A stretch of 64,000 nt of DNA, taken from NCBI RefSeq assembly GCF_024198215.1, contig NZ_JAKCFA010000023.1, positions 1 through 64,000 on the forward strand, read 5' to 3'. Position 1 is the stretch's first letter. Every line of letters starts with the position of its first letter. A program made the translations under genes and the position numbers. The notes beneath the pieces were generated by a model. It was not told the DNA's origin, made no database searches, and saw only the letters and a list, made by a program, of their open reading frames with translations. Origin of the DNA: Myxococcus qinghaiensis (GTDB lineage Bacteria > Myxococcota > Myxococcia > Myxococcales > Myxococcaceae). Shown one piece after another: positions 1-8,977 of the stretch.

Positions 1-158
1 GGCCCTCCGAAGCCCCAGGCCCTTCCGAACGCCGTCTGGATAAACAACCCCGCGCAGCTCCCCAGCTCACAGACAGCTGCGCACTAATCTCTCAGTTTCA
101 CTGTCTCATTCACGTTGACAGGTTCCGCTGCCCTTCGACGCCCGACTGGGGCCTTTCT

Positions 159-521
159 GTGGGTGAGGCCTCTTGGGAGCAGGAAGCGGCCTTGGTGGCA
201 GAGGCGCTCAACCTTCTGAGCGTGATGGCCGCGCCTCGCCTCTATGCACGTTGGTGCTCGCAGACTCCATCAGCAGAGCTGCGACTGGTGCTCAACACTC
301 GCGTCGTCGCGCTTGCGGCGTTCTGCGCAAAAGCGCAGGGGAGTCCTGATGCGGAGCGCTTTCGCGCTGCAGCTCCACGGGTTCAAGCACTCGCCGATTC
401 GGTGAGGGGCGCTCCTGCGGACGGCCTCTCGGAGCCAGGCTGGGTCCACCAAGCTCGCGAGTGCTTGGACGCACTCGGGTTCCCACCGCCTCCAGGCGGA
501 TGGGATGCCTTCGAGGGATAG
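159..521 (+). CDS. Hypothetical protein, 120 aa
   Basis: This open frame begins with GTG and ends in TAG ten bases before the convergent hydrolase gene. The product is alanine- and leucine-rich and probably helical, with two tryptophans near the C-terminus and a proline-rich end (FPPPPGGW). No signal peptide, membrane segment or known motif is visible. Codon use is less biased to G or C in third positions than in its neighbours (several gca, cct, act and gct codons), so it may be an accessory gene. I do not recognise a family. Immunity-type proteins in myxobacteria often look like this, but nothing here proves it. Confidence 0.45.
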   Translation: MGEASWEQEAALVAEALNLLSVMAAPRLYARWCSQTPSAELRLVLNTRVVALAAFCAKAQGSPDAERFRAAAPRVQALADSVRGAPADGLSEPGWVHQARECLDALGFPPPPGGWDAFEG

Positions 522-530
522 CCCTCCCGG

Positions 531-1223
531 TCACGCCCCCCAGGGGCGCAGGAACTCTTCGGACTCCGCGAGGATTCTTGGCAGGGACGCGGTCAGCTCG
601 TGACCGTCATCCACCTCCACCATCCGCACGTGTCTCCGCCCCTCCGCCCACTGGCGCGAGTAACGGATGTCACAGGTGTCGTCCTTCGTCCCGTGGATCA
701 ACAGCGTCGGCACTCGCACGTCGGGCCAACCTCCCGTGCGTGCGTCCACCTTCTCCGCGTCGTCGATGAACCCCGAGTGGATGCGCACCTTGCGCTTCTC
801 CGCGAAGTCGTCCGTCTCAATCCAACCCGACGTCTTCCAGTGTCCCCACGCCGCCTCACCCATCCGCTTCCTCAACTGCGACACCACATGGAACGCAGGG
901 GCCAGCAACACCAGCCCGCACACCCTCGCGTCCTCCGCCGCGATTCTCGCCGCCGTCAGGCCTCCCAGGCTGGAGCCGAACAGGACCGCCCGGTCCTCCT
1001 TCTCTCCCAGCGCCGCTCGCACCGTCTCCAGCATCGCGCTCAACCGGAGCTGCTCCATCGAGGGCACTCGCAGGTTCAGCCTCGCGACGTGGACGCCCCT
1101 GGCCTCGAGGTGCCTTGCCACGGCCATGCCCTTGGCCGAATCAGGCCCCGAGGCGAAGCCGTGCAGGTACAGCCAGCGCGGTGCGACGGGCTTCGGAACG
1201 GACGGAAGGTCACTCATGACCAT
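531..1223 (-). CDS. YqiA/YcfP-like alpha/beta hydrolase (esterase)
   Basis: The 230-residue protein has a compact alpha/beta-hydrolase fold. HGFAS near residue 21 forms the oxyanion-hole segment, GSSLGG carries the nucleophilic Ser85, HGTKDD near 177-182 supplies the acid, and DDGHEL carries the catalytic His208. The order and small size match the YqiA/YcfP esterase group, and the lack of a signal peptide implies a cytoplasmic enzyme. The substrate cannot be read from sequence. A second in-frame ATG two codons downstream is an equally possible start. The gene stands alone, convergent with the hypothetical gene on its left. Confidence 0.85.
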   Translation of the reverse strand: MVMSDLPSVPKPVAPRWLYLHGFASGPDSAKGMAVARHLEARGVHVARLNLRVPSMEQLRLSAMLETVRAALGEKEDRAVLFGSSLGGLTAARIAAEDARVCGLVLLAPAFHVVSQLRKRMGEAAWGHWKTSGWIETDDFAEKRKVRIHSGFIDDAEKVDARTGGWPDVRVPTLLIHGTKDDTCDIRYSRQWAEGRRHVRMVEVDDGHELTASLPRILAESEEFLRPWGA

Positions 1224-1318
1224 CCACTGTAGCGCCTGGCCCTCATCCTCTCGGGGCCTCAGCCTCGGAGCGCGTTAGCCGCGCTCAACCGAGGCATGAG
1301 GCCCGTCGAGTCCCCTGT

Positions 1319-1669
1319 CTACTTCACTTCACGGGTGAGCCTGGAGTCCCACGGGCACCAGTGGCCGCCTGGCAGGAAGGCACCCCCCGCCTCGTCCAGG
1401 TGGTCCTCCACGTACACCATGTTCGCGTCGCAGACCTCGATGGCCATCGAGAAAAACTGGATGGTCGACGGGTCCAGATGGAACGAGAACTTCGGGTTGT
1501 ACGGCTGCGTCCTCTTGATGATTCGCCCATGCACGTGGACTTCGTTGCGCTCCTCGCCGGAGAGGATCTTCCGTGCATGGTTGATCGTCTTGTCGTCCGT
1601 CAACTCGATGATGAACTCGGTTCCAGGTGAGCTCGGCTGCGTGAATGCGAAGCGGGTGGCAGTCGCCAT
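1319..1669 (-). CDS. BP74 N-terminal-domain protein
   Basis: The whole 116-residue protein corresponds to the BP74-N domain first described in Dictyostelium. Recognisable segments are EFIIELTD, HARKILSGEE, VHVHGRIIKR, PYNPKFSFHLDPSTIQFF, MAIEVCDA and the C-terminal GAFLPGGHWCPW. There is no signal peptide. Members occur scattered among amoebae, fungi and myxobacteria; a role as a secreted or cytosolic binding module is only guessed. It sits downstream of the retron reverse transcriptase on the same strand, with a 142-bp gap that holds an inverted repeat, so it is probably not part of the retron. Confidence 0.8.
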   Translation of the reverse strand: MATATRFAFTQPSSPGTEFIIELTDDKTINHARKILSGEERNEVHVHGRIIKRTQPYNPKFSFHLDPSTIQFFSMAIEVCDANMVYVEDHLDEAGGAFLPGGHWCPWDSRLTREVK

Positions 1670-1757
1670 GGCGCAACTCCTGTGGGGGTGGGGCGCCCTG
1701 TGTAATGGGTCGCCGCTTCACCTCACAACGCACTCCCTCGCCCCGCCGTGAGAAACC

Positions 1758-1783
1758 CCTCAATCCCGCACAGGGAATTGAGG
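1758..1783. promoter_or_regulatory. Inverted repeat between retron RT and BP74 gene
   Basis: CCTCAATCCC, a 5-base loop and GGGAATTGAGG form an almost perfect inverted repeat (one bulged A). A further CCTCAAT copy lies at 1793-1799. It sits after the reverse transcriptase stop and before the BP74 start on the minus strand. It could be a terminator for the retron transcript or an operator for the BP74 gene; there is no T tract to decide. Confidence 0.4.
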
Positions 1784-1811
1784 AATCACACACCTCAATC
1801 CGTCCAGCGAC

Positions 1812-3092
1812 TCACCCACCCCGAGGCTTGCGTCGCCTCGCGAGGCGAGTCGCATGCTCGGGATTCAACATCCCCACATACGCCAACATCCCGTCGATGC
1901 GCGCGCTCCGCTTCGCATCCCCACCGTCCCGGTCCTCCTGGTGAATCATCGCCCGCAGCTTGCGCCGCTCCGCTCGCGACAACCCCAGCCCCTCGTTCAC
2001 CGTGACGCCCGTCACTCGCTGCCGCCCACCCTTGCGCTGCACGCGGGTCTTCTCGGCATTCACCTCGAAGCCTTCTTCGCGCACGTACCTCGCGGCCAGC
2101 GCTCGCACCTTCTCCATCGTCGCCAGGTCATTCCCGGAGAACGTCAAATCATCCGCGTAGCGCGTGTACGCATAGCCATACCGCCGCCCCAGTCCCGCCA
2201 ACCTCCGGTCCAGCCGCGTCAGCACCGCGTTGCACAGCCCCGGACTCGTCGGCGCGCCCTGCACGCAGACTCGCGGCCCCACCGGGACGTGAAACACTGT
2301 CCCCTCCACTTCCACTGGCTGACGCTCGGCCTCCGTCATCAACACCGCCAGCGTCGCCGCCACCGGATAGCCATACCCCAGGGCCAACAACAGCCCTCGC
2401 ACCCGACCCATCGTGACGGATGGGAAGAAGTCCTTCAGGTCCAGCTTCAGCACCACCCGCTTGCCCACGTGCGGCGCCGCTCCTGTCTTGATGGAGCGCC
2501 CTGTCACGAAGCCGTGCGCCTGCGCACTCACCGGCAGCTTCGACACCAGCACGTCCAACAGCCGGCGCTGTATCGCCTTCAGCTTCCGCTTCGGCGCATG
2601 CAACAGCCGCTGCCCTCCGGAGCGCTTCGGCACGGTGAACGTCACGTAATGCGACACCCGCTCCCGCGCTCGGTGCGTCGAGTAGTGCCGCAGCTGCCCC
2701 ACCGACAGGCCCAGCGCCGTGGCCACGTCCTCCTCCGTGCGCCACACCGGCAGCCCGTACCTCGCGAGCTGCGCCTCGTCCTGCAGCAGGTCGCGCACGT
2801 TCCGGTTCCGCGTCCGGAACGCCGTGGAGAAGAAACGCCGCGCCTCGGTCGCGCTGAAGAGCCGCTTCCGATTCTTCGTGTAGACCCGCTTGCCCTTGGG
2901 CAACAGCCGCGCGTCTCGCAGAATCTGTCGCAGGTGTCCGGGCTTCAGCGGCCCCGAGGTGGCCACCGTCTCGCGCACCAGGTCGGGTGGACGGTCGCTC
3001 GCGTCGCGCTCGAACGGTGCATCCAGCCGTGAGACGTCGCGCGTCACCGGCTTGGGGGAGAACCACCCCTTGAACCAATCGAGCCAGCTCAT
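1812..3092 (-). CDS. Retron reverse transcriptase (Mx65-sized)
   Basis: This 426-residue enzyme would copy the adjacent msd RNA into branched multicopy single-stranded DNA. Visible hallmarks are LKLDLKDFFPSV near 215-226, QGAPTSP at 278-284, the catalytic YADD at 312-315, and the retron-specific VTG at 360-362. The RT of retron Mx65 is reported as 427 aa, a near-exact size match. I chose the ATG that immediately follows the a2 repeat; the open frame extends 42 codons upstream, but that part is the msr-msd RNA. A basic N-terminal extension before the polymerase core is typical of myxobacterial retron RTs. It is the last gene of a minus-strand operon with the ARM and WH-SWIM genes. Confidence 0.93.
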   Translation of the reverse strand: MSWLDWFKGWFSPKPVTRDVSRLDAPFERDASDRPPDLVRETVATSGPLKPGHLRQILRDARLLPKGKRVYTKNRKRLFSATEARRFFSTAFRTRNRNVRDLLQDEAQLARYGLPVWRTEEDVATALGLSVGQLRHYSTHRARERVSHYVTFTVPKRSGGQRLLHAPKRKLKAIQRRLLDVLVSKLPVSAQAHGFVTGRSIKTGAAPHVGKRVVLKLDLKDFFPSVTMGRVRGLLLALGYGYPVAATLAVLMTEAERQPVEVEGTVFHVPVGPRVCVQGAPTSPGLCNAVLTRLDRRLAGLGRRYGYAYTRYADDLTFSGNDLATMEKVRALAARYVREEGFEVNAEKTRVQRKGGRQRVTGVTVNEGLGLSRAERRKLRAMIHQEDRDGGDAKRSARIDGMLAYVGMLNPEHATRLARRRKPRGG

Positions 3093-3257
3093 GGTGCTCC
3101 GGGAGGGGCCAGGGGACGACCTGCGAGGCGCTGGACCCGGGGCTCCCTGCGTTCCGTACGCAGGGACCCTGGAGAAGAGAAGGAGACAGAACACCGCCGC
3201 GGCGAAACACCACGGCACCGACGGCTCATCCGCGAGCCCAGGCCCTTCCCGAGAGCA
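3093..3257 (-). ncRNA. Retron msr-msd RNA
   Basis: The 165 bases between the WH-SWIM stop codon and the RT start have retron architecture. The 5' segment at 3257-3237 and the 3' segment at 3115-3093 are complementary over about 20 bases with two irregularities, as expected for the a1/a2 repeats. Inside the msr part are hairpins at 3238-3223 and 3215-3197 (CCGTGG stem with a TTTC-containing loop). The msd part has a perfect 9-bp hairpin with a 5-base loop at 3166-3144, extendable on both sides. The RNA starts directly at the upstream stop codon and ends at the RT start codon. The priming G and exact msDNA ends cannot be fixed by eye. Confidence 0.85.
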
Positions 3258-4904
3258 TCACCGGTTATCGTCATCGCCGCCGTCCTCGTCAAGCGCCTCG
3301 GTGTCGTCCGCCTCGGTGTCTTCGTCCGTGTCGGCGTTCCTCGGCCGCCGCGCCGCCGCTTCCGCCGCGCTCACCACCAGCGCCTCGGCAGAGGCCGGCA
3401 CCGAGCTCGCCAGCTCCTTGCGCCGCACCTTCGCCAATCGCAGCAACGCCAGCAGGTGCGCACACGGTCCCTGATTCATCAGGTGCTCGCGGAAGTATTC
3501 ACAGCCGCACCTGCCGAAGAGCAGCCGGTCCTCATCGTTCAACACCAGCTCCACGTCCTGCTGGAGCCCCACGTGTCCGTGCACCACCCAATCGCGGTAG
3601 ACCACCTCGCGCACCACCGCGCCCTCGGGCGTCGGCAGCTTGCGCACCTTGCGAGTCTCCCGCGTCGTCTCCGACGTCACCTTCACCGCGTCCGCCGCCG
3701 CCAGACGCTCCGCCTCCTCGCGCCGCGCGTCCGGGGGATAAAGCCGGCCCAGGTCCACCGGCGCGGTGAACAGCTCGCGGTGCCGCCAGCTCCGTGCCTC
3801 CACGTCGAAGATCGCCCGCCCCGCCGCGCACAACGCCGCCAGTGCTCCCGCCGCTTGCGCCTTGCTCACGCCCAACGCCTGCGCGACTTCTTCCGTCGAT
3901 GCGTGGACTCGCTCACGCAACAACCCGAGCACCCTCTCCGTCAGTCCACGGTCCCGCTCGGGCTCCAGCAGCAGGTCCATCCCCGCTGTTCCCGTCCACC
4001 GGTTCGCCGTCCATCCCGACAGCCCGAGCACGAAGCGCACTCCTGGCCCCAGGTGCACCCCGTAGAAGTGCGGCAGCGCACGGCCCTTCAGGTAGATGTC
4101 CACCTTGTCCGCGTACGGCAGCAACGGCTCCAGCAACCGCAGCCGACGCCTGCCCCACGTGCGCACCGTGCGCGGCTCAGTGGCGCCATGGGTCGCTCCT
4201 CGCAGCGGCACCTCGTGCTCCCACGGCTCCAGCACCAGCTTCGCGTCCTGGCCCGGCGTGAGCACGTAGCGCAGCGCTCGCGGGGACACCTTCGCCTTGG
4301 TGAAGGTGAGGTAGCGCACCGCCGAGAGCAGGTCCACCGGACGCACCGTCAGCTTCGTGCCCGGCATCGCCATGCCGCCCTGGAGCTGGAGGAAACCTCT
4401 CACCCACTCGTCCGGCACCTCCACCTTCTGCTCGAAACGCCCTCCCGCGCCCTTCGTGCGGACCTCGAAGCCCTCCGCCCCCACGCGCAGGTGCGTCTCC
4501 CGGCTGGAGCGCATCTCCGCCAGCGCCGCCCACAACCACGCGGTGAAGTCCACGTTGGTGGTGCCGCAGCGCACCTCGCCCTCGGGCTCGAAGCAGCTCC
4601 GGTCCACGATGACCATTCCGTACGAGCTCTGGTCCTGACTGAACGCCTCGAAGAAGACCCGGTCCGGATGCACCGTGATGAGGGGGTCCATCAATCCCCC
4701 CATCCACTCCGAGTTCCACTCGTCCGACTGCCAGATGAGCTGACCCAGCGCCTGGAGCGCCAGTCGTATCGGCAGCACGTCCCTCGCCACCTTCGCGTGG
4801 AAGCGCACCGGCCGATGCTGGTCCGCCGACAAGCCCAGCAACGTGCGCTCTCGCGTGGACTCGAAGACCGACGGCGTCGCGTAGAGGAGGTCGACCACCG
4901 TCAT
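3258..4904 (-). CDS. Retron-associated winged-helix/SWIM zinc-finger protein
   Basis: The 548-residue protein is the probable WHSWIM partner of a type XIII retron. A winged-helix segment lies near 325-380 (TEEVAQALGVSKAQAAGAL). A SWIM zinc finger follows at 466-483, with CGC, about a dozen residues, then PCAH, matching CxC-Xn-CxH. The C-terminus is strongly acidic (repeated Asp/Glu in the last 25 residues). SWIM fingers bind nucleic acid or protein. The start overlaps the stop of the upstream ARM gene by ATGA, and the stop abuts the msr-msd RNA, so expression is coupled to the retron. In retrons such accessory proteins usually supply effector or control functions; which one applies here is not known. 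Confidence 0.85.
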   Translation of the reverse strand: MTVVDLLYATPSVFESTRERTLLGLSADQHRPVRFHAKVARDVLPIRLALQALGQLIWQSDEWNSEWMGGLMDPLITVHPDRVFFEAFSQDQSSYGMVIVDRSCFEPEGEVRCGTTNVDFTAWLWAALAEMRSSRETHLRVGAEGFEVRTKGAGGRFEQKVEVPDEWVRGFLQLQGGMAMPGTKLTVRPVDLLSAVRYLTFTKAKVSPRALRYVLTPGQDAKLVLEPWEHEVPLRGATHGATEPRTVRTWGRRRLRLLEPLLPYADKVDIYLKGRALPHFYGVHLGPGVRFVLGLSGWTANRWTGTAGMDLLLEPERDRGLTERVLGLLRERVHASTEEVAQALGVSKAQAAGALAALCAAGRAIFDVEARSWRHRELFTAPVDLGRLYPPDARREEAERLAAADAVKVTSETTRETRKVRKLPTPEGAVVREVVYRDWVVHGHVGLQQDVELVLNDEDRLLFGRCGCEYFREHLMNQGPCAHLLALLRLAKVRRKELASSVPASAEALVVSAAEAAARRPRNADTDEDTEADDTEALDEDGGDDDNR

Positions 4905-6835
4905 GACGTGGCCTCCTTCGTGGACGCGGAGAAGACTCGCGGAACCTCCGACGGGCCGCGCAGCTCCGGCCAGCGCATCAGCACCTTCGCCAGCAGCTCC
5001 ACCAGGGCCTCCTTCGGATACCGCTTGTCGGGCAGCGCGAAGGCTTCGCGCATCCGGGGCAGCAACGTCCTCGCGGTGGCCGCGTCATGCAACGCGGCGT
5101 TGGCCAGCGCTCCGAAGGCAGCCAGCCGCGTGCGCCGGTGCAGGGGCCTCAGCAGCGAGGCCTGGAGCAGGTCCAGGTTGAGTCTCGCCACCGCCCTCGC
5201 GCGCTCCGAGTCCCGCCCCAGGAGCCGGAACGCGAGCGCCTGCACGTGAATCTGTGGCGCCTCCAGCAAGTCCCTCACCGCCAGCGGGTCCGCCAGGTAG
5301 AAGTCATCCGAGCGCTGGAAGAACAGCCGCGCGAGCCGGTTCCGGGACAGCAGTGAGTCGAAATCCCAGATGGAGAACGCGGGCACCGCGCCCAGGGCGT
5401 TGGCGGCCCGTCGCGCGAACACGCCGCCTTCCTTCGGCAGCTCCTCATAGTGGGACGCCAGCGCCTCCAGGACCCGCGTCCACTCCTTCTGTCGCTTGTT
5501 CGCGCCATGCTCGGGCACGGGCTGCGTGGCGGCTCGGCTCGCGATGAAGTCCAGCAGCTCCTCGTCGCGCTGCTCCAACGCTCGCGCCACCAGCTCGGGG
5601 TACGCCGCGCGCCAGCCGGAGGACACGTGCATCCGGAAGGGCCCATGCACCAGCTCCGGGAAGCGTTCGTACATCGCCACCGCCGTCGCGTCCGTCAGCG
5701 GCAGCACCCTCGCGAAGCCGAGCCCGGGCAGGTTCCACTCGGCCCCGGCTCCCGCCACCTGGAGGAGCCGACGCCGCGCCACCTGCTCATCCCGGTCCGC
5801 GTCCTTCACCAGCTTGCGCACCTCGGTGTCGAACGTCTCCTCCGTCGCGGAGGTGCGCAGCGCCGCTCCCCACACGTCCTCCCAGCCGCGCACCCTGCAC
5901 AGCTCGAGCAACTCCGGCAGCGCCTTCGCGTTCTTCCCCCTCGGTCCGGCCCAGCGCGGGAACACCGAGCGCAGGTGCTCCAGGACATAGGGCACCACGT
6001 CGCGCCCGCGCCGCTCCACCAGCTCCACGAAGACGTCGGCCGCCGCGGTGGGCGCGAACTCCGGGTGGTGCTCGTCCAGCGCGCGCACCAGCGCCTCCGG
6101 CTCCTGGATGGACCGGGTGAGCGCCAGCGCGTCCTGGCGCCAGGCCTCCTCGGACACCAGCCGGCGATACACCGTCCACGCCTGCTCCGTGTCTCCCCTG
6201 GCGAAGAGGCGCTCCCGGTAGGTGCTCCACATCTCCATCGGCTTCTTCGGCCGGGACCAGGTGTTCGCCGGGAAGGGCAGGTGCTGACGGATGAACGGCC
6301 GCGCTGCCTCCGGGTCCACCGTGTCCAGCGCGAGCGCCGTCTCCTCATCCAACCGGAGGTGAAGCTGCTCCACCTTGCTCAACTCGAGGTGCCGGGCACT
6401 CCGCGTCTTCGCGCCCCGGAAGCGTCGCACGACGTCCTCGTGCCACACCTCTTCCTGCTTCTTGCCCAACCCCTGCAGCTTCCAGCCGTAGAGCTTCCGG
6501 AACACGGCCACGTCGTCGGCGCGGTCCGCGTCCGACAGCCACGTCTCCAGCGCGGCGGCGTACTCGCTCTTCCACGGGTCGAACAGCTTCCCGCTCGCCG
6601 TGACGTTGACCGGCGCCAGCCAGGAGAGGATGAGCGGACGGAAGAGGACCCTGTCCCTCACGTGCAGCGCCGGTCCCCACAGCCAGGGGAAGCTCCGGAA
6701 GCGCGGTCTCTGGGCCAGTGCCTCCAGCTCCGTGCGCAGCTCCAGGTCCGACTGTCTTCGCGCGAGGGCGCTCCGGATGGCGGCTTCCATCTCCCGCGCC
6801 TCGCGTCGCGCCCGCTGCTCCCAGCTCTCGCTCAC
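4901..6835 (-). CDS. Retron-associated ARM/HEAT-repeat protein
   Basis: The first gene of the retron operon encodes 644 residues of nearly pure alpha-helix with repeated Leu/Ala/Arg helical pairs. The clearest are toward the C-terminus (LLEAPQIHVQALAFRLLGRD and the following repeats), as in ARM/HEAT solenoids. There is no signal peptide or enzymatic motif. It overlaps the WH-SWIM gene by 4 bases. ARM plus WHSWIM plus RT is the gene set I recall for retron type XIII, which supports the call more than the sequence alone does. A scaffold or toxin-like role is inferred, not shown. Confidence 0.75.
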   Translation of the reverse strand: MSESWEQRARREAREMEAAIRSALARRQSDLELRTELEALAQRPRFRSFPWLWGPALHVRDRVLFRPLILSWLAPVNVTASGKLFDPWKSEYAAALETWLSDADRADDVAVFRKLYGWKLQGLGKKQEEVWHEDVVRRFRGAKTRSARHLELSKVEQLHLRLDEETALALDTVDPEAARPFIRQHLPFPANTWSRPKKPMEMWSTYRERLFARGDTEQAWTVYRRLVSEEAWRQDALALTRSIQEPEALVRALDEHHPEFAPTAAADVFVELVERRGRDVVPYVLEHLRSVFPRWAGPRGKNAKALPELLELCRVRGWEDVWGAALRTSATEETFDTEVRKLVKDADRDEQVARRRLLQVAGAGAEWNLPGLGFARVLPLTDATAVAMYERFPELVHGPFRMHVSSGWRAAYPELVARALEQRDEELLDFIASRAATQPVPEHGANKRQKEWTRVLEALASHYEELPKEGGVFARRAANALGAVPAFSIWDFDSLLSRNRLARLFFQRSDDFYLADPLAVRDLLEAPQIHVQALAFRLLGRDSERARAVARLNLDLLQASLLRPLHRRTRLAAFGALANAALHDAATARTLLPRMREAFALPDKRYPKEALVELLAKVLMRWPELRGPSEVPRVFSASTKEATS

Positions 6836-6897
6836 CCCTGGTTCTCTACACCGGCCATGACTCGCGGCGCATCAGTCGAGTGCGCCAGGGCGCTGTC

Positions 6898-7491
6898 TCA
6901 GAAGCGCAGCACCGGGCCCACAATCACCGACTGAATCAGCTTGGCGCACTCGTCCACTGAGTCCCGCGTGAGCTTCACGTCACAGAACTGGAAGGCCGTG
7001 GCGGCGGAGATGCCCCAGCGCTGGCTGAACCAGGCATCCACCCCCACGCGGAACGCCATGCTCGTGGTGTCCACGTTCTCCCGCAGGAAGTTGCCGAACT
7101 CGTCCGGCGTGAAGGTGCTGCCCCAGCTCTTCGACAGCCGCGCGCCCACCCAGGGGGTGATGGGCTTGTCCCGGAAGAACCGCAGCCGCGCCTCGATTCC
7201 GACGGCCTTGTAGTCCAACTGGGTGCGCTCCAGCCGGTCCTCCCTCGCCGCGTCGCGCAGCTCCGTGCCCCACGTCTCCGAGACTTCGGCCAACAGGCCC
7301 AGGGACAACCCCGGCGGGGACTCCACGCCCAGGTAGGCATGCAGCGCCGGCCCCTTCGCGCGGAAGTCACTCAGGTGGTCCAGGGAGATGCCCGCGCCCA
7401 GCGAGGCATACCCATTCCAGCCTTCCGCCACCGCCTGGGTTCCCACCCCCAGCACGCCCACCACCGCCACCCACTTCGACATCTTTTTCAT
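6898..7491 (-). CDS. Exported outer-membrane-type protein
   Basis: Starting at the ATG that gives a classic signal peptide (MKKMSKWVAVVGVLGVGTQAVAEG), this is a 197-residue protein of alternating beta strands (YASLGAGISLDHL, PALHAYLGVE, LSLGLLAEVSE, LGVDAWFSQRWGIS) ending in VGPVLRF. The terminal Phe and strand pattern fit a small outer-membrane beta-barrel. A longer open frame upstream lacks a sensible signal and was not used. No specific function is visible. It is transcribed toward the retron operon but separated from it by 62 bp. Confidence 0.7.
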   Translation of the reverse strand: MKKMSKWVAVVGVLGVGTQAVAEGWNGYASLGAGISLDHLSDFRAKGPALHAYLGVESPPGLSLGLLAEVSETWGTELRDAAREDRLERTQLDYKAVGIEARLRFFRDKPITPWVGARLSKSWGSTFTPDEFGNFLRENVDTTSMAFRVGVDAWFSQRWGISAATAFQFCDVKLTRDSVDECAKLIQSVIVGPVLRF

Positions 7492-7713
7492 GGCGGGCAG
7501 TCTATGTCCGACCCGCGCCCGGAGCATGAAGTGGGACTGCGTGTCATGAAGCAAACCGCCCTCCGTCACGCAAGGGTCGTCCCGTTTCCGCACCTACCCC
7601 CATCACCAGGCAGGCGTCCCGGCACCGCGAGGCCGGGGGACGTCCGCTGGTGTTCCTTCGCAGGGGGGTGGGTGCGCTTCGCGCCGGTGGAGTCCGGCGG
7701 TTAGGCTTCGTCC

Positions 7714-8895
7714 ATGTCCGTCACCTTTGAAGCCGCGGCCAGCGCCGTCCGCGACGCCCTCTCCGATGCGGGACGGGGACTCGTCGAGCGCGAGGCCATG
7801 GTGGAGCTCATCGCGCTGTCCGCCGTCGCCGGAGAGCACCTGCTGGTCATCGGTCCCCCCGGTACCGCGAAGAGCGAGGCCGTCCGCCGCACCGCTCGCG
7901 CGCTGGGCGGCTCGTATTTCGAGTACCTCCTGGGCCGCTTCACCGAGCCCTCCGAGCTGTTCGGCCCCGTGGACCTGCGCAAGCTGCGCGAGGGGCTGGT
8001 GGAGACGGAGACCACGGGCATGCTGCCCGAGGCGGATATCGCCTTCCTCGACGAGGTCTTCCTCGGCTCCACCGCCATCCTGAACACGCTGCTGGGCCTG
8101 CTCAACGAGCGGACGTTCCGCCGGGGCCACACGCGCATGCGCTGCCCGCTGCGCGTCTGTGTGGGCGCGGCCAACGCGCTGCCGGAGGACGAGTCGCTCG
8201 CCGCCTTCGCTGACCGCTTCCTGGCGCGCATCTTCGTCGAGCCCGTGCCGGACCCGCGACTGGAGGACCTGCTCGCGGGCGGGGCCTCGCTGTGGGGCGA
8301 CGGCTCGGGACGCCGTGCCTCGCTGGAGGCGCTGGATGTGCTCGCGCAGGCGGCGCGCGAGGCGGACCTGGCGCCCGTGCGTCCGCATCTGGCCCACGCG
8401 CTGCGCTCCCTGCGCGGGGCGGGGCTCGCGTTGTCGGACCGGCGCGCGGTGAAGGTGCAGCGACTGGTGGCCGCGGCGGCCGTGCTCGCGGGACGCTCCG
8501 TTCCAAGCACCGCGGACCTGTGGCCGCTCGTGTACGCGGTGCCGACGAAGGAAGGACAGGCGCTCGCGCGGGAGGTGCTGCGGGAGTTTCTCGCGGCGAC
8601 GGAGAACCCGGCCCTCTCGGCGGCGGCGCTGGAGGCCAGCGCGGGGCCGTGGGCTCGGGCGCAGCGAATCGCCCAGGCCGGGCAGGTGCTGCTCGCCGAG
8701 CGTCCCAGCGACACCGACGCCGAGGCCTTCGCCGCGTGGCACCTCAAGCTGGAGGGCGTGGCGCGGGAGATGGACGCGAGCTTCGCTCCCGAGTTCCTCA
8801 CCGAGGACCTGAAGGTCCTGCGCGCCGGGCTCACGGAGGCGCTCGCGCTCGTGTCTCCGGTGTCGCTGGAGGCTCGCCGCGCCGGGCTCTCCTGA
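7714..8895 (+). CDS. MoxR-family AAA+ ATPase of a bpX ternary system
   Basis: A 393-residue AAA+ protein of the MoxR/RavA group. Walker A is GPPGTAKS with Lys53, Walker B is FLDEVF with Asp113-Glu114, sensor 1 is GAANALP, and the arginine-finger region is DRFLARIFVEP. MoxR ATPases remodel partners that usually contain vWA domains. Here the partner is probably the vWA-propeller protein two genes downstream. The gene opens a four-gene plus-strand operon; an 82-bp gap separates it from the next gene and later genes overlap. The set fits the MoxR-vWA-beta-propeller (bpX) systems predicted to act in conflict or self/non-self responses in multicellular bacteria. Confidence 0.88.
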   Translation: MSVTFEAAASAVRDALSDAGRGLVEREAMVELIALSAVAGEHLLVIGPPGTAKSEAVRRTARALGGSYFEYLLGRFTEPSELFGPVDLRKLREGLVETETTGMLPEADIAFLDEVFLGSTAILNTLLGLLNERTFRRGHTRMRCPLRVCVGAANALPEDESLAAFADRFLARIFVEPVPDPRLEDLLAGGASLWGDGSGRRASLEALDVLAQAAREADLAPVRPHLAHALRSLRGAGLALSDRRAVKVQRLVAAAAVLAGRSVPSTADLWPLVYAVPTKEGQALAREVLREFLAATENPALSAAALEASAGPWARAQRIAQAGQVLLAERPSDTDAEAFAAWHLKLEGVAREMDASFAPEFLTEDLKVLRAGLTEALALVSPVSLEARRAGLS

Positions 8896-8977
8896 CCGGA
8901 GGTTTGGCGGCGTGGTCCGCGTCGACGACGCGGGGGACGGGGCTTCAAGACGTGCGAGAGGGCGGTGGAGTGGAGTC

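Noticed and set aside
3093-3218. N-terminal 42-codon extension of the reverse transcriptase frame (hydrophobic, signal-like)
   Set aside because: These bases are the msr-msd RNA with a1/a2 repeats and hairpins; the ATG after a2 gives an RT of the Mx65 size.
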